Positions 10,042 to 21,462 of a stretch of DNA of 64,000 bases are shown piece after piece. Under the pieces are notes generated by a model, which did not search any database, had not been told where the DNA came from, and worked only from the letters and a program-made list of their open reading frames with translations. A program made the position numbers and the translations under genes. Numbering within the stretch: the first letter of the stretch is position 1; each line of letters opens with the position of its first letter. The stretch is from Cavia porcellus (lineage: Eukaryota > Chordata > Mammalia > Rodentia > Caviidae). The stretch covers positions 20,623,501-20,687,500 of the forward strand of contig NW_026947507.1 in NCBI RefSeq assembly GCF_034190915.1, given 5' to 3'.

Positions 10042-11430
10042 AAGTGGAACACAGAGAGCAAGAGCACCTACACGATGGGTTAGTTAAACATAAAAACTAG
10101 TATTTTCATAATGCAACCACTTTCCCCATATGTAGCTTAGTATACATATAAATGTATATGTATTTCATTTATAAATAATTATTTCTTACAGTGAATTAAA
10201 ATATTGGGGCCCAAGAAAATTTCTGATAAGATTATTTGAAGGCAAATAGTTCAGACTTTTTTTGCATTCAAACATTTATCTCCCAGTCCGTATGTCTTTT
10301 TCTGAGTTGACCACCATCATCGTCTTGCATACTTTTGTGTATTGAAGTGGACATATCCACATTTGAATTGCTCCACTATGATTCTGTTTTTAAATTTTTG
10401 CCTATTTTATTAAAGACCTCTTTTAATCATTTAGAGCCTCAGGTCCTCTTTTCTTATTACATTCATATTCAGACTTTCCTTTCATGAACCTTTTAAATCT
10501 GTATGCACAAAAAGTTCCCATTCATCTTCTCTCTCACTTGCCATACCAATTTAGCTTCTTACTCTATCCCATGGGGGCTATTGTAATGAACGTCTTTTTG
10601 GTATGTCTATTATCTGTTGTATGTGGTTTAAGATTCTATAGTAGAGTTATGATGTTGTGTCCAAAAATTTTTAAAACTGTCATCTCTCACTCCGAGTAAA
10701 GCTGATTTTTTTCTCTGGATTCATTGTTAATGCTCTTGGATTTAGTTTTAGTTTTTTTTAAACTATGTAAGAGTGGATGGTAGCTTTGTGCTGATTTATG
10801 TGTAGCTTTCATCCTTCCAGAATTAATAGGTCAATTCCCTGTTCACGATTTTGCTTATGCTATTTTCTGTGCCATATGACTCAATGCTGCATTCCCATAT
10901 TCTGCCCATCTATGCAATCAAACCTACCCAATTCTTCAAGACTTAAATCATCTAACTTATTTACCCCCACATATCCTACTAGAACTCATATTTCATTGCT
11001 CTGAATTAATTTACTACTTTATCCTTATCATTCTATTTTATCATTACATATTTATGTCTTCTTTTAGCAGGTGAACATTAGCAAGAAAAAATTATCCATT
11101 TTAAATTCGAATATGTTTAGTAAATGAAAGGAAAGTTATGAAATATTAATATTAAAAGTATTATTGTGGGATAATTCTTAACATAGCACAATTATTCTCA
11201 TCTCTTTGTCAGTGAAAGTATTTGTAATCAGGGCAATGTATGCTACAATAACAAATTAACTGTACATCTTAGTCCCTTAATATATGAATGGATTATGTTT
11301 AGCTGATACTACATATTAAGCCTGGGGCATCACAGGAACTGTACCCTACTTCCTCTTTAGAGTTCTGTCTCATCATGCATAATATTTCACTTGCCAAGAA
11401 GTAGAAAAGCATATACCTTCTCATTCCTAT
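10042..11430. other. unique AT-rich DNA
   Basis: No gene or repeat identified. Short frames (10484-10699, 10798-11004) have no recognised relatives. Confidence 0.35.
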
Positions 11431-11436
11431 AATTCA

Positions 11437-11466
11437 GTTTGTCACTTCTGCTCAGAAGTGACAAAC
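11437..11466. repeat. perfect 14-bp inverted repeat with 2-nt loop
   Basis: 'gtttgtcacttctg' (11437-11450), 'ct', then its exact reverse complement at 11453-11466. It is GC-richer than the neighbourhood and not part of a repeat I recognise. Flanking sequence to about 11850 shows nothing else. Confidence 0.85.
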
Positions 11467-11862
11467 ATATTCCCTGCTAATAGTCCATTGATCAGAAGCA
11501 GTTACCATCAACCCCAACTAAGAGAAGGCAGGGAGAATTGGAAAGAACATAGATATTTGCTATACTGTGTTTACCCAGTTGATCTAGCAGATTAATTGAA
11601 ACTTAATTTTCAGTAGGAAATTTGTCTTATATTTCCAGATATGAAATGTCTTATTCTTTGAACCTATGGTTATAAAATGAATTATGTATTTTGAAATTAA
11701 AAAAATTTCTACATAGAAATAGTTAACATGCAATAACATTCAGACAGTTCAGTACTCTTTTCTAACTAATGAACCAGTAGAACAACAGAAACAAAAATTA
11801 AAATTGAGTGTTTTGTTACTTTTCCTAATATGAACTGCATATACTTGTCATTTTTTTCTTTT

Positions 11863-12778
11863 TAAAAATTTTACTTAAAGAGAGATTAAACAAAACAGAA
11901 AATGGGTGGAAACAATATGTTCAGAGAAAAAATAAACAGTAAGAAATCACTAGTTAATATTTACATACAGTCCTTTTACAAATAGTTGTTCAAGATACAA
12001 AAGTGGAACATATAAATTGGGAATTCAAACAGTGAGACTGCAACCAGTTCTGTTCAACTATCCAACAAAAACTTAGTAATGTGGCTGTCAATCCTATACA
12101 CTTAAACCTACATGCAGTTATCCATATCTTCATTTATGTTGAGATTAAACAAACTAAAGCAGGCTAAAATCATTCTGAACAAAGAATAATAGTATTGCTG
12201 GATTTCACATCATGACACTCCGGGATCAGTACTGGGTACTGTAGTGTCTTATTTTGTTTAAATTTTATTTAAAAAGGGATAACAAAACGAAAAATGGGTA
12301 GAAATAATGCATACTTTCAAAGAAAAAAATAAACAGTAAGAAATCACTAGTTGATGATTACAGATTGTCCTCTTACAAATAGTTATTCAAGATACTATAG
12401 TGGAGCATATCAAGTGGGGATTAAAACAGTGAGACTGCAACCAGTTCTGTTCAACTATCTAACAAAAACTTATAAATATGGTTATCAATCCTATACATTT
12501 AAACATACATGCAGTTATCCATATCTTTTTTTTTTTTTTTTTTTGTCTTTTTTGTTTTTATTGGTACCAGGGATCGAACTCACGACTGCCTGCTTCCAAG
12601 GCAGGCGCTTATGCCGCTGAGCTAAATCCCCAGCCCCTGTTATCCATATCTTTAATTATGTTGAGATTGAACAAACCCAAGCAGGCTAATATCACTCTGA
12701 ACAAAGAAACCTATTGATGGGTTTCATATTATGACACTCCTGGATCTGCACTGGGTACTTTATTGTCTATTTTTTTTC
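11863..12778 (-). repeat. tandem duplication of the L1 3'-terminal segment
   Basis: Two units of about 390-400 bp (11863-12260, and 12261-12778 excluding an inserted SINE) repeat the same order of blocks: 'aaacagtaagaaatcactag', 'cagtgagactgcaacca', 'ttctgttcaactatc' and 'agcaggctaa', with a 'cactgggtactt'-type end. They differ by many substitutions, so the duplication is not recent. Other copies of this 3' UTR in the window (37.8 and 50.7 kb) show the block once. Confidence 0.8.
12527..12638 (-). mobile_element. young ID-type SINE with 15-bp target duplication
   Basis: Poly-T, 'gtcttttttg', then the reverse complement of a tRNA-derived unit: 'ggtaccagggatcgaactca', 'gcaggcgcttatgccgctga' and 'gctaaatccccagcccc'. 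The direct repeat 'gttatccatatcttt' borders it (left copy begins at 12514, right copy 12639-12653). The pol III A box corresponds to 'tagctcagcggcataagc' on the minus strand and the B box to 'gttcgatcc'. It splits the second 3'-terminal unit of the half-L1, so it is younger. Confidence 0.92.
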
Positions 12779-12989
12779 AAAGTATCTGTTCATTTAATCA
12801 TGTGTCATAAGATCAATTCTCATAAACTGTTTATAGATTCTACACATGCATGAGTCTTAACATGTATTTCTATCCTTTGTATATTAGAGGGAGAAACAAA
12901 ACAAAGCAAGACAAAACAAAACATATTCTTATAAACACATGAAATGAAAAAGACATATAAGCCTGTTGTACAAGGAGTTCTACCATAGT

Positions 12990-13400
12990 TCCTGTGTTGT
13001 CTCGTTATCTTCAATAGAATTGGCTATATCATCAGACATAGTATAATTGAATATATCAGTACATAGCAGTATTAATTAAAACACAACTTTGTATATAGTA
13101 TAAAACTTCAAAAACCGGCAGTAGTCAAACCAGAATGTATATTGTAGTGAGTCTTGTCATCTTCAGTATAGTTGCCTATACTCTCAGACTTGATACTATC
13201 AATCGTATCAGTTTTGAATAAAATCTGTTGATACCAAACAGCAATCAAACAAACCAGATTTAACTAATACCAGTCATGAGAAAACAGTATAAATCATACA
13301 GGGCTCCAGATTAAGATAATAGGAAATTAAAGATGATTACTGTGCTATATCCTGATGTTTTGGGATAGCTGTCTGTGTCTTCAAATCTAATGTAAGTCGA
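12990..13400 (-). repeat. tandem 3' UTR units of the half-L1
   Basis: On the minus strand the phrase 'tctgatgatatagcca' (core at about 13021) recurs as 'tctgagagtataggca' (about 13174) and again near 13366 in a more diverged form. Each is followed by 'gaagat.acaaga'-type text. Spacing is about 150-190 bp. These are the same units as in the U6-L1 chimera at 9.5-10.0 kb. Confidence 0.7.
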
Positions 13401-14001
13401 CAACTGGGACAGAATAAAATCTATCAAAAAAGAATAAAATCTATCTCAGCAGAGTGGTGCGAGTAATGTAGGTTTTAAATCCTGATACACTATTAACAAT
13501 ATCTTCTGCCATCTTTTTTAAGACTCTTCCTCCCCTTTCACTTCTCCTGGGTACACTGTGCATTTTTGGGTCTGACCAAGACCCTCTGTTTTAAATTGGG
13601 GGTCAACTTGCTATTTACCTAAGTGGTTCCAAGCCTTCTATCTCCTGGACTTGATCTCTAATTGTATTCCTTTACCCGTCTTTCCAACATATCCACAAAT
13701 ACTCGTCTAGTTGCCCCTATTATTCTCTGGTTCTCTGTCACATAGAGCATTGTTTTCTCATATTTGATTTTCTGTCCATGTACTCTTTTTCATATTTGTT
13801 GTATTTCCTATAAATATCTCGTTGGACCCTGCCTCCTGATCTACTCCATGTGTGGTTCTTTTTTTTTTTTTATTTAGTGTATCAAGGCCATCTATAATAG
13901 AGATTATAACCAATCTTCTTTGCCTCATTTCTGTTATGCTCTTTTTTTTTTTTTTTGCCATCAGTTGTCTCTTATCTTCTTCATTCTGTTTTCTGCTGCA
14001 T

Positions 14002-15070
14002 TCATTGAGGCCTCTCTGCCACTGTTCCTGGGATGCTAGTACTTTTCTCTCTCTCTAGAATACCCTGCAGTATTCTCTGTATAGTTGGATTGGTTGTTGC
14101 AAATTTCCCAAGTTCCTCTTTGTCTTGGAAGCATCTTGTTTCTCCATTAATTTCTAGAGACAGTTTAACAGGATATATCAATCTGGGTTGGAGATTATTT
14201 ACTTTCAGGGCTTGGGATATTTCACTCCAGGCTCTTCTTGACTTGATGGTTTGTGTTGAGAAGTCTGCCATAATTCTGATGTGCCTTCCTTTATAGGTGA
14301 TCTGTTTCTTGTCTTAAACAGCTGTTAATATTCTGTTCTTATATTGAATTATTAATCTTGATTAATAATTAATCTTGATTATTATATGCCTGGGTGTAGT
14401 TCTGTTTTGGTTGTAGGTGGCTGGAGTTCTGTATGCCTCAATAATCAGAATATCATTTCCTTTTCCTATGTTTGGGAAGTTTTCCTTAATCATTTCTGTG
14501 AATAGCCTTTGTAGATTTTTGGTTGTACCCCTGCTTCTTCATTCACATTCTTTATGTATATCCTCTTGTCATCTTCTAGCCTTTGTATTGTTACTGCTTG
14601 TTTCCTTGTTATTTTTAAAAAGTTTTTTCTTTCATAATCCCACATTGCAAAAGTGTCCTCCAGTTTGGATAATCTATCCTTAGTTTCTTTCAAGCAGATT
14701 TACCATTTTTCCATATAGTTTTAAATTTCCTGATAATGTCTTTCAATCTGCTTCATGTATTCTATATATTTTTTTTATATTCTTCATCAAATGGTTCTCT
14801 CCTTTGTTTGAATGCCTCCCATCTTCTGTCTGTGTCTTCTTGATGGGTGATTAGCATCTCTTTCAATCTTCTTATATCTTCCTTTACTTGGCTAAATATT
14901 TCACTTTTGTACTCATCTGTGAGGTCCCGAAGATATCTCTTTATGGCCAGTGGTGCCGTGTTTGATATTGCATGTTTTCTGTTCTCATTCTTCTTTGTTT
15001 TTACCTGTCGTGGGTCAGTGTTCTCAGGGTTGGGACCTGGCGACTTTTTGTTGTTGCTTCCTCTTCCCAT
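14002..15070 (-). pseudogene. LINE-1 ORF1 pseudogene (nucleic-acid chaperone protein)
   Basis: Three blocks in three different frames line up end to end as L1 ORF1p: an N-terminal part starting MGRGSNNKKSPGPNPENTDP with a charged, coiled-coil-like region (15070-14762), a middle part (14693-14490), and the conserved C-terminal domain (14271-14002) including RRAWSEISQALKVNNLQPRL. ORF1p forms trimers through its coiled coil, coats L1 RNA and acts as a nucleic-acid chaperone. At least two frameshifts separate the blocks, so no functional protein can be made. The last block ends in a stop after TVAERPQ, close to where ORF1p normally ends. Confidence 0.88.
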
Positions 15071-15860
15071 CTCTTTTGTTTCTTCCAGGAGGCCCCAGTT
15101 TCTTTCTTTGTTGGTTACAACTCTTCTGAAGCAAGCTGGCTAGGTGATCCTTCCCACTGCAGTGTGCTAGTGAGTTGCAGACAATGGCAGCATATGCTGG
15201 CCCCTCCCCTTTGGATCAGTCAAGCTGCTGAGGCCTGCACTGTATTACTATGCACCGCCTCCTCTCCAGATCAGTCAAACTTTTGAGGCTTCACTGCATA
15301 GTGTGGTTAGTGTGTGCCACCGCTGTAGAGACTTAATTTTGGATAACCTATTGGGTCTCAGCCAGGTCGCATGACCCAGGCCTAGCTTACTCCACCAATC
15401 CTGTTTGGGAAGGCAACAACTGACTGAAGTCACTGCTGCCCCTTGTACTTGCCAGTCCTGCCTGGTCCCAGAATGTCATCCGCTGGAGCCCCCCTTTCTG
15501 TGGCATGTCTCCACTCCCATCACTCACCACATATTGATGCAGGCTCCCCCAGTTTAGCTCTCCGTTCTGCTGGTAGACCCCCGATCTCAGTGTGACTGTG
15601 CCTCCAGTGAATTGAAGCGGTGGGACCTTGGATGGCTCGGCAAGTCACCCACTGTGGCGGGCATACTGAACTTTTAGCTGTTCCAATAAGAGCACTGGGA
15701 CTGTATGTTTGATTGGTTCTTCTCACCTTAGTTTTTTCTTGGGACAAGAGAAATCATCTCCCTAGGTAAGGGGCTCCCCATGCTGTATTATGTTGATTTC
15801 TAAGTTGAATATCTCAGGGACCCTCTGTAGCCAGCTGTTATCTATCCACCATCTTTTCAA
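15071..15860 (-). other. 5' UTR of the half-L1 element
   Basis: About 790 bp upstream of the ORF1 start codon, distinctly GC-richer than the surroundings and beginning 'aagatggtgg' on the minus strand. It holds no long open frame. L1 5' UTRs contain an internal RNA polymerase II promoter. The presence of a 5' UTR means the insertion is close to full length at its 5' end, unlike the other L1 copies here. Confidence 0.65.
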
Positions 15861-16009
15861 GAGTCTATTCTGTCATTTTTTTTATTTTTCATAAATATAA
15901 CTTATTTATACTCAGACATTAAGCTAAATTATAATTGTGTAGCTTAATAATGAAGTCATACCTATAAGAAGTTTGTGTTTTTTAGTTAATAAATATCTCT
16001 TAACATTTC
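15861..16009. other. flank of the half-L1
   Basis: AT-rich sequence with no feature beyond a poly-T run (15878-15885). Confidence 0.3.
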
Positions 16010-16175
16010 AGAATATTCTTATGTAGTAGGTAAATTATTTTTACTGTGTTGTCATTTTATGTAGAAGAAAATTAAAGCTGGGATGGAATTATGCCTTTCT
16101 AAAATTAAACTGTTAGTGCAACATAAAGAAAGAATTTGATCTTGATTGTTTGTGACTCTAGTCTGTAAGTCCAAA
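16010..16175 (-). mobile_element. possible MIR SINE, antisense
   Basis: The order 'cattttatgtagaagaaaat', 'taaagctgggatggaatta' and 'tgtgactctagtctgtaag' resembles the reverse complement of the MIR core. Heavily diverged, so the call is tentative. Confidence 0.35.
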
Positions 16176-17960
16176 TGAGTTTTCAAGCAAGCTTCTAAAG
16201 TTACTAATTATAATTTAATTTGGTTCTTGCAATTCAGAAATTTATGTGACATTTAATTTTAAATACTGCAAGATAGATAGTTTTAACATTATTTATATAA
16301 AAAGAAGGATCATCTTGGGATTTCATGTAGGAATTCATTCATTTGATAAGTCTCAAAAGAATTGAAAGGTTTTAATTCATTGACTTTCAAAGATAAATGG
16401 GAATGTATTCATGTGGGAAGTTTTTAGAGTTTCTGTCTTTGAAACTAGAAAGGCCAGACAACTCCCAAGGAAATCTGTCATTAAAAATATTACATTGTTG
16501 TGAATATGGAAGGCATCACTGTTTTTAGTTCTAGGCTATATGTAATCACTGCAGATAGCCTTAGAGTTTTAACTTTTCCCAAGAAAGAGAGCTATGGGCT
16601 TCATAAATAAAAATGGAAAATGGTAAGAACTGCAGGTAAACAGAGGAAAGAAAAAAAATGTAAACTAGGAGAGAATGAAATAATTTAGTATTTCATTAGC
16701 AGAATATTGTTATTGGTTAGAAAGCTACTGTGAGCTTCTTAAGAAAAGAATGCTTTAATGATCACTTGCAAATGGAGAAGCTGTTTCTAAATTGAAAGAA
16801 TTTAAAGACCATCCGGTGGGTAGTAGCAAATGAAAATCTATATCTCAGTAATGTATCACTGAGTTCATTTACTGTTAAATGGGGTGTTATTTTTATATTC
16901 TCAGTTTAGTCAAAATGCCTTTTATTTTTAACCTGATTTTCTATTTTGATTTGATAAGAATCTTTATTGTCTTTTTAATGTTTTAGTATGCTTTCAATAA
17001 AAAGAAATTAACAGTTGACTCTTAAACAACATATATCGATAACAAAGGTATTCCAAAACATATTGTTTTGCACTTAAAATGAGGCCATATAAGGGAAGTA
17101 TACTACATAGTTTTTCCTTATTCTTTTATCTTTAGATGCATTTTAAGACATCTTGTACTTAAAGGAGATTGAATAAACATGAAGAAGCTTTATATGTTTG
17201 TGTTACCAGATTTCATATAACCGCTATATGTGTGAGGCTATTATAATTTAGTATTCTATACCTCAGCTTGTTTTATACTTTGAACAAAATCATTCCATCA
17301 TGGTTTTTGAATTATCATATAAAGTTGTCATAATCAAACTAGGAAGATCTTATGCTTTACCTTTGACATTAATAATTAAGAAAAATCCCATTTTCTAAAT
17401 ATGAGTTATAAAGGCATCAACTAGATTTTGCTATATAAAACTTTTCTTTTAAAAAAGAAGCCATTATGGTTGTATTGATATTTTATACAAAATGCCTCCC
17501 AGGTAAAGGCTTTAAAACATAGAGAAAGGGATTGGTAGCTAGGAATGGTTAGGACAAATTAGCTAGAGTGGCAATGGGGGCATTTCTTTGTAAAGTCCTC
17601 AAGAGAAGTTTCAGTGTTTTAATTCAGTTTCCAACATTCCAGGGATTTTTAAACTGAAATTTGTAGGACCATAAAATATGATTTTATGTTGAACTTCATG
17701 GGACAGCACAATATATACAAGATTTCATAATTTTTCAAATATTCATTGGTAAGGGAATTGGATGAAGGGGATGTTCAAAGGTTTCATAAGATTTCCAAAA
17801 GGTCCCCCTTTGCACAAAAATGTGACAATCATTGAAATAATAGGCTTTTCTTTTGTTATTAAATATATAGTAAGCCAGAATAAATAATCTCAAAATAAAT
17901 TGAGTTGAGACTCAGAGACATAATGTTGTGGTCCATTAAAGCTTGAAAAGAGCAATTCAG
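16176..17960. other. unique AT-rich DNA
   Basis: No gene, RNA or repeat family recognised. Confidence 0.35.
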
Positions 17961-17965
17961 TGATT

Positions 17966-18490
17966 TTTTTTTTTTACTTTATTTGTAAATATTAAGAAGA
18001 AAAGGTAAAACAAATTTTCACAACAAAATAATGAAAAAAGTAACAATTATTGATAAATTACACATCATTACCTTAGTCACTCAAGTACAAAATATGGGCA
18101 TAAAAATTTCTTCAATCAATATTAGCACAACCTTTCCTATTCAGTGAACTCAGTGACACTAAGGGTATAACTAACTTGCATTTTTTCTTTTCCCTTCTAT
18201 TCTTTCTCTTTTCCCCTATCTTAGTTTCTTCTTTTTATTGAACAGTTTCCTCCCATTTCACAGTGACTATTGTATATTTTGAACCTTATGGTTGCACATA
18301 TGTCACTGTGGTGTGATGTTTTTCAATCCTTCTGGGAAGATACACAGAAGGGGAATTCCTGGGTTGAATGGGACCTCTAATCCTAATTTTTTGAGGAATC
18401 TCCACACTGATTTCCACAGTGTTTGTACTAATCTACTCTTTAACCAACAGTTGTAAAGGGTTTCTTTTTCCCTGCAGACCCAGCAACATT
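17966..18490 (-). mobile_element. LINE-1 3' end, antisense
   Basis: Starts with a poly-T tail (17966-17976) and about 200 bp of 3' UTR. A pyrimidine-rich block (18184-18240, the complement of the L1 polypurine tract) follows, then the end of ORF2: 'aaggggaattcctgggttga', 'gaggaatctccacactgatt' and 'ccacagtgtttgtac'. Typical 5'-truncated insertion. Confidence 0.75.
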
Positions 18491-18494
18491 TTTT

Positions 18495-19130
18495 ATTGGT
18501 TGATTTTTTTTAATTATATAATTTTTTAATGAATAAGGGAGAGGATGAGATAAAAGAGGGCATAACAACATAACAATACAGGTTAAAGCATGACACTTTC
18601 AGCAACCTAGTGCTTCACCACCAAATAACCTGACTTAATAGTGGTTACCATAGTGTCTTTTTCTTGGAAATATTTGAATATAATTTCATATGCTATAGCA
18701 TCAAACATATCAAGACTGTGTACACCATTCAAGTGGATGAAAGCATTGTAGAGTATTTAGAACCAGCTAACAGAAAAAATGATCAATGGTTTCAATATTA
18801 TCTCTTTGCCTATAACAATTTTTGTTTATACTACCACATACGATAAAATCCAGCAAGTTAGTTTGGTGTGGCTTTAAGACAAGATGGTATTAAATCGGCA
18901 CTAGCTGTTATTATGTCTTATTTTCTTCAAAGTAGCTATTCATTGCATCACTGGCCATAATATCAAACAGCCCAGAATAAAGGCATTCCAATTAATGAGT
19001 GAAAATTTTATAAGGCTTCAAGGCCATATAATGGGGAATCATGGTTATCACGTACTTTTAAAAATAAGCAAATAGTACTGAATTTGACGTTGGCTAATGT
19101 TTAGAAAACTGAAGGACAGAACTGTCTCTG
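18495..19130 (-). mobile_element. LINE-1 3' UTR with tandem units, antisense
   Basis: Shares blocks with the 3' UTR copy at 50.7-51.4 kb: 'agtggttaccatagtgtctt' (compare 51183) and 'cttcaaagtagctattcat' (18927). The same units recur at least twice here in diverged form. It abuts the preceding L1 tail, so one probably inserted next to or into the other. The 60-codon frame at 18664-18846 lies inside it. Confidence 0.6.
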
Positions 19131-20090
19131 AGAAGAATCAGTACAAATATGAGATATATTTTGTAGATTGTGAACATTGTATTCATCTCTACTTTTTAAA
19201 TGTGTGTAATACTATAATACATTTGACAGGCAATATGGAATCATAGTCTTTGATTCCATAAAGAAATTAGTTGATGTTATTATTAAAATGATATTAATCC
19301 ATGATGCCAATTCTCTTTCAAGTAATTGTAACATGTATCATCGTAGAAGAAAAAGACTGAAAATAGAAAGAAAAACTCTGATATTTCTTTATATTCGCAT
19401 AGCATGCAGTGTTTATTGGAGAAAATACCTCACTTGTGGAAGAAAACTTGGTAACAATATCTGCTGTATGTGACACAGGATTGCTACAAAGACTAAAACC
19501 AATTATAACACCTTTTAAATTTGTGATGTGATATATATTACTTTGTATATCAGTCAAATATGTATTTCATACCTTAATGGTAAAATTTGCTTTTGAAATA
19601 TCTTTTAAATTTAGAAGCCTTAGAACTATAATCCCAAGAGAAATTCTGAACAAAATATTTGTCACTGAAGGAAATAAAAGCTGTTTTTTTCAGAATATTC
19701 ACAAGTGTTTTATGTATACAACACTAAAAAGACTTGTGTTTTAATTCCCAGAAGTGACTCCAGTGTAAATTTATCCCATATCATAAAATAATATTGATTT
19801 ATTTTAAATTCAAAAGTATTATGGTTATGTGCATATTCATAAAATAGTATCCAAGTTATTTTAAAATGATATGATTAATTGAGAGGCTTTAACATGATAA
19901 ATTGGATGACAGACATGAAAGCTGTAAGTCATTTTTTGTATGCACAGTGTTTATATCATATTTTATTTCTGCATTTTCAGAAGAGTTGCTAGATTTGTTT
20001 ATGGTTATTAAATATATCAATTTCCATGCCTCTATTTTTATAAAGAGCTAGCATATTTTCATATGCTATTACAAGTTAGCATGTTTGTGA
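19131..20090. other. unique AT-rich DNA
   Basis: Nothing recognised. Overlapping short frames at 19288-19557 on both strands carry no recognisable protein. Confidence 0.35.
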
Positions 20091-20290
20091 AAGGTTTCCC
20101 TTTCTTTGAAGATGTCTGAGATGACTGAATGTGTGGAAAACTACGCATTGCAGTGGTGTGCTGGCCCTTTAAGCTCTGTTTCCGTTGTCATGGAAATAAG
20201 ATTTTCAAGTAGGTTTGTCTGCTATGCCTTGCTTTTTATAGACTCTTTTCAAGTTGGTTTTGGACAGCCATTCTTAGTCTTCAAATAAAA
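20091..20290. other. GC-richer unique segment, possible conserved element
   Basis: A 200-bp island in AT-rich DNA with 'ggccctttaagctctgtttc' and 'cgttgtcatggaaat'. It matches no repeat I know. A 60-codon frame (20106-20288, +) runs through it but lacks supporting features. It could be a conserved non-coding element; this cannot be shown without alignment. Confidence 0.25.
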
Positions 20291-21125
20291 CACTAATCCT
20301 TACCATCTTCTTCAATGTTTCTTCCTATAGTATTTTTTTTTTTAAACCTGAGGTGAGAGAAGTGTTTGAATTTCAAGGAGTGTGCATTGTTCAGTATGTA
20401 GAAGGACTTTCTTCTTGGATCTAAAAACAAATATTTTTTTAAAAGAAAATTCTAAGAATATTAGTACCCAATTTAAATTTCAAATCTTTAAAGTTTATAT
20501 TACTTTCAAAGCATCATTACTGTGTCATTACAAATTACACATGACAACCATTTCAAACTTGAACACTGTGCTCAGTCAAATTCCTAAACTTGGCCTACAT
20601 ATTTCTTCGTGATTCAGCAGCTCCTTATTTCTAGAACTTATTCTGCAGAAAGAGGGGTTTGATTTTATTACTAATTAGCTAAAAATTATTTCAGCTGTCA
20701 CCATGTGAGTTTATTTGTAACATGGGAATAATAACAGAAGTGCTGAGACAAACAAATGTGTCAAATGTAAAACATTTGTAAGAGTAATTTAAGCCACTTA
20801 AGTGATCAATTATTATTGTTTCAGTATTATTATGTTTACTGCTCTCTTCCTTTTTCCTGTTCATTCTTCCAGTGGAATTTGTAGCCGCCTTATGATTTTA
20901 TGTATTTCTTAATGATTTTATGATTTTTTTGTATGTATCGTTGGGTTATCACTAGCACCCTGTTTTCTATGCTTGATTGTCACTTTCTTGCCACTTTTAA
21001 ATTGTAAATTTTGTAATTATTTTACTAATATTTAACTCCGCCCTCGTTTAAAATTATGCAATATGTATTTATTTACTAAATAGTGGAGAAAAGTCATTAA
21101 ACGCTCATAGACGTTTTCCCATTTC
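20291..21125. other. unique AT-rich DNA
   Basis: Poly-T at 20332-20343; otherwise nothing recognised. Confidence 0.35.
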
Positions 21126-21129
21126 CTAG

Positions 21130-21462
21130 CCAATTAAGGAACATTTTAGTGATGGGAATTGCTGTAGCATGAATTTGGTGCATCCCACAGAGACACCTGT
21201 GTGAAAGGCTCTGTCTGTCCTCAGCCTGGCGCTAAGACAGGGAAACCTTTCTAGGATGGCACCTAGTGGGAGGACATAGATCATAGAGGTGGCCGTGATC
21301 TCAAAAGGGATTAAGGAACATTGGTCTATTCTTTGTTTCTTTACCACAATGAAATAAGCTTGAAGACTGAAGATTCTGAAACTGTGAGCCAAAATAAACC
21401 TTTCCTCTCTATAAACTGATTGTCAAAGTGTTTGTTACAGCAAGAGAAAGCTAACGTGTGAA
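21130..21462 (+). mobile_element. MaLR-type LTR (ERVL-MaLR), degraded
   Basis: The 3' end carries the block typical of this LTR class: 'gagccaaaataaacctttcc' followed by 'gtttgttacagcaagagaaa' and 'gctaac'. AATAAA within it would be the LTR poly(A) signal. The 5' boundary is uncertain. No internal retroviral region is attached, so it is presumably a solo LTR. Confidence 0.55.

Larger units (their letters stand above)
11851..15860 (-). mobile_element. half-L1 type retrotransposon (5' UTR, ORF1, 3' UTR; no ORF2)
   Basis: Read on the minus strand, a 5' UTR starts near 15860 ('aagatggtggatagataac'). ORF1 pieces follow at 15070-14002, then about 600 bp containing a purine-rich stretch 'aggagaagtgaaaggggagg', then tandem 3' UTR units (about 13400-13000), a duplicated 3'-terminal segment, and an A-rich tail (poly-T on +, 11851-11863). 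Nothing resembling the endonuclease or reverse transcriptase of ORF2, normally about 3.8 kb, lies between ORF1 and the 3' UTR. Elements with ORF1 only are known as HAL1 (half-L1) and depend on L1 enzymes. An ordinary L1 with an internal deletion is the alternative. Only 'tgtcat' is shared by the two flanks, too short to call a target duplication. Confidence 0.7.

Noticed and set aside
12527..12638. tRNA-like A and B boxes, possible tRNA gene
   Set aside because: They belong to tRNA-derived SINEs with A-tails and target duplications. No cloverleaf-forming tRNA with a proper anticodon arm is seen.
14033..15286. Plus-strand frames across 14.0-15.3 kb
   Set aside because: They are the opposite strand of the L1 ORF1 and 5' UTR, where the minus-strand reading is recognisable.
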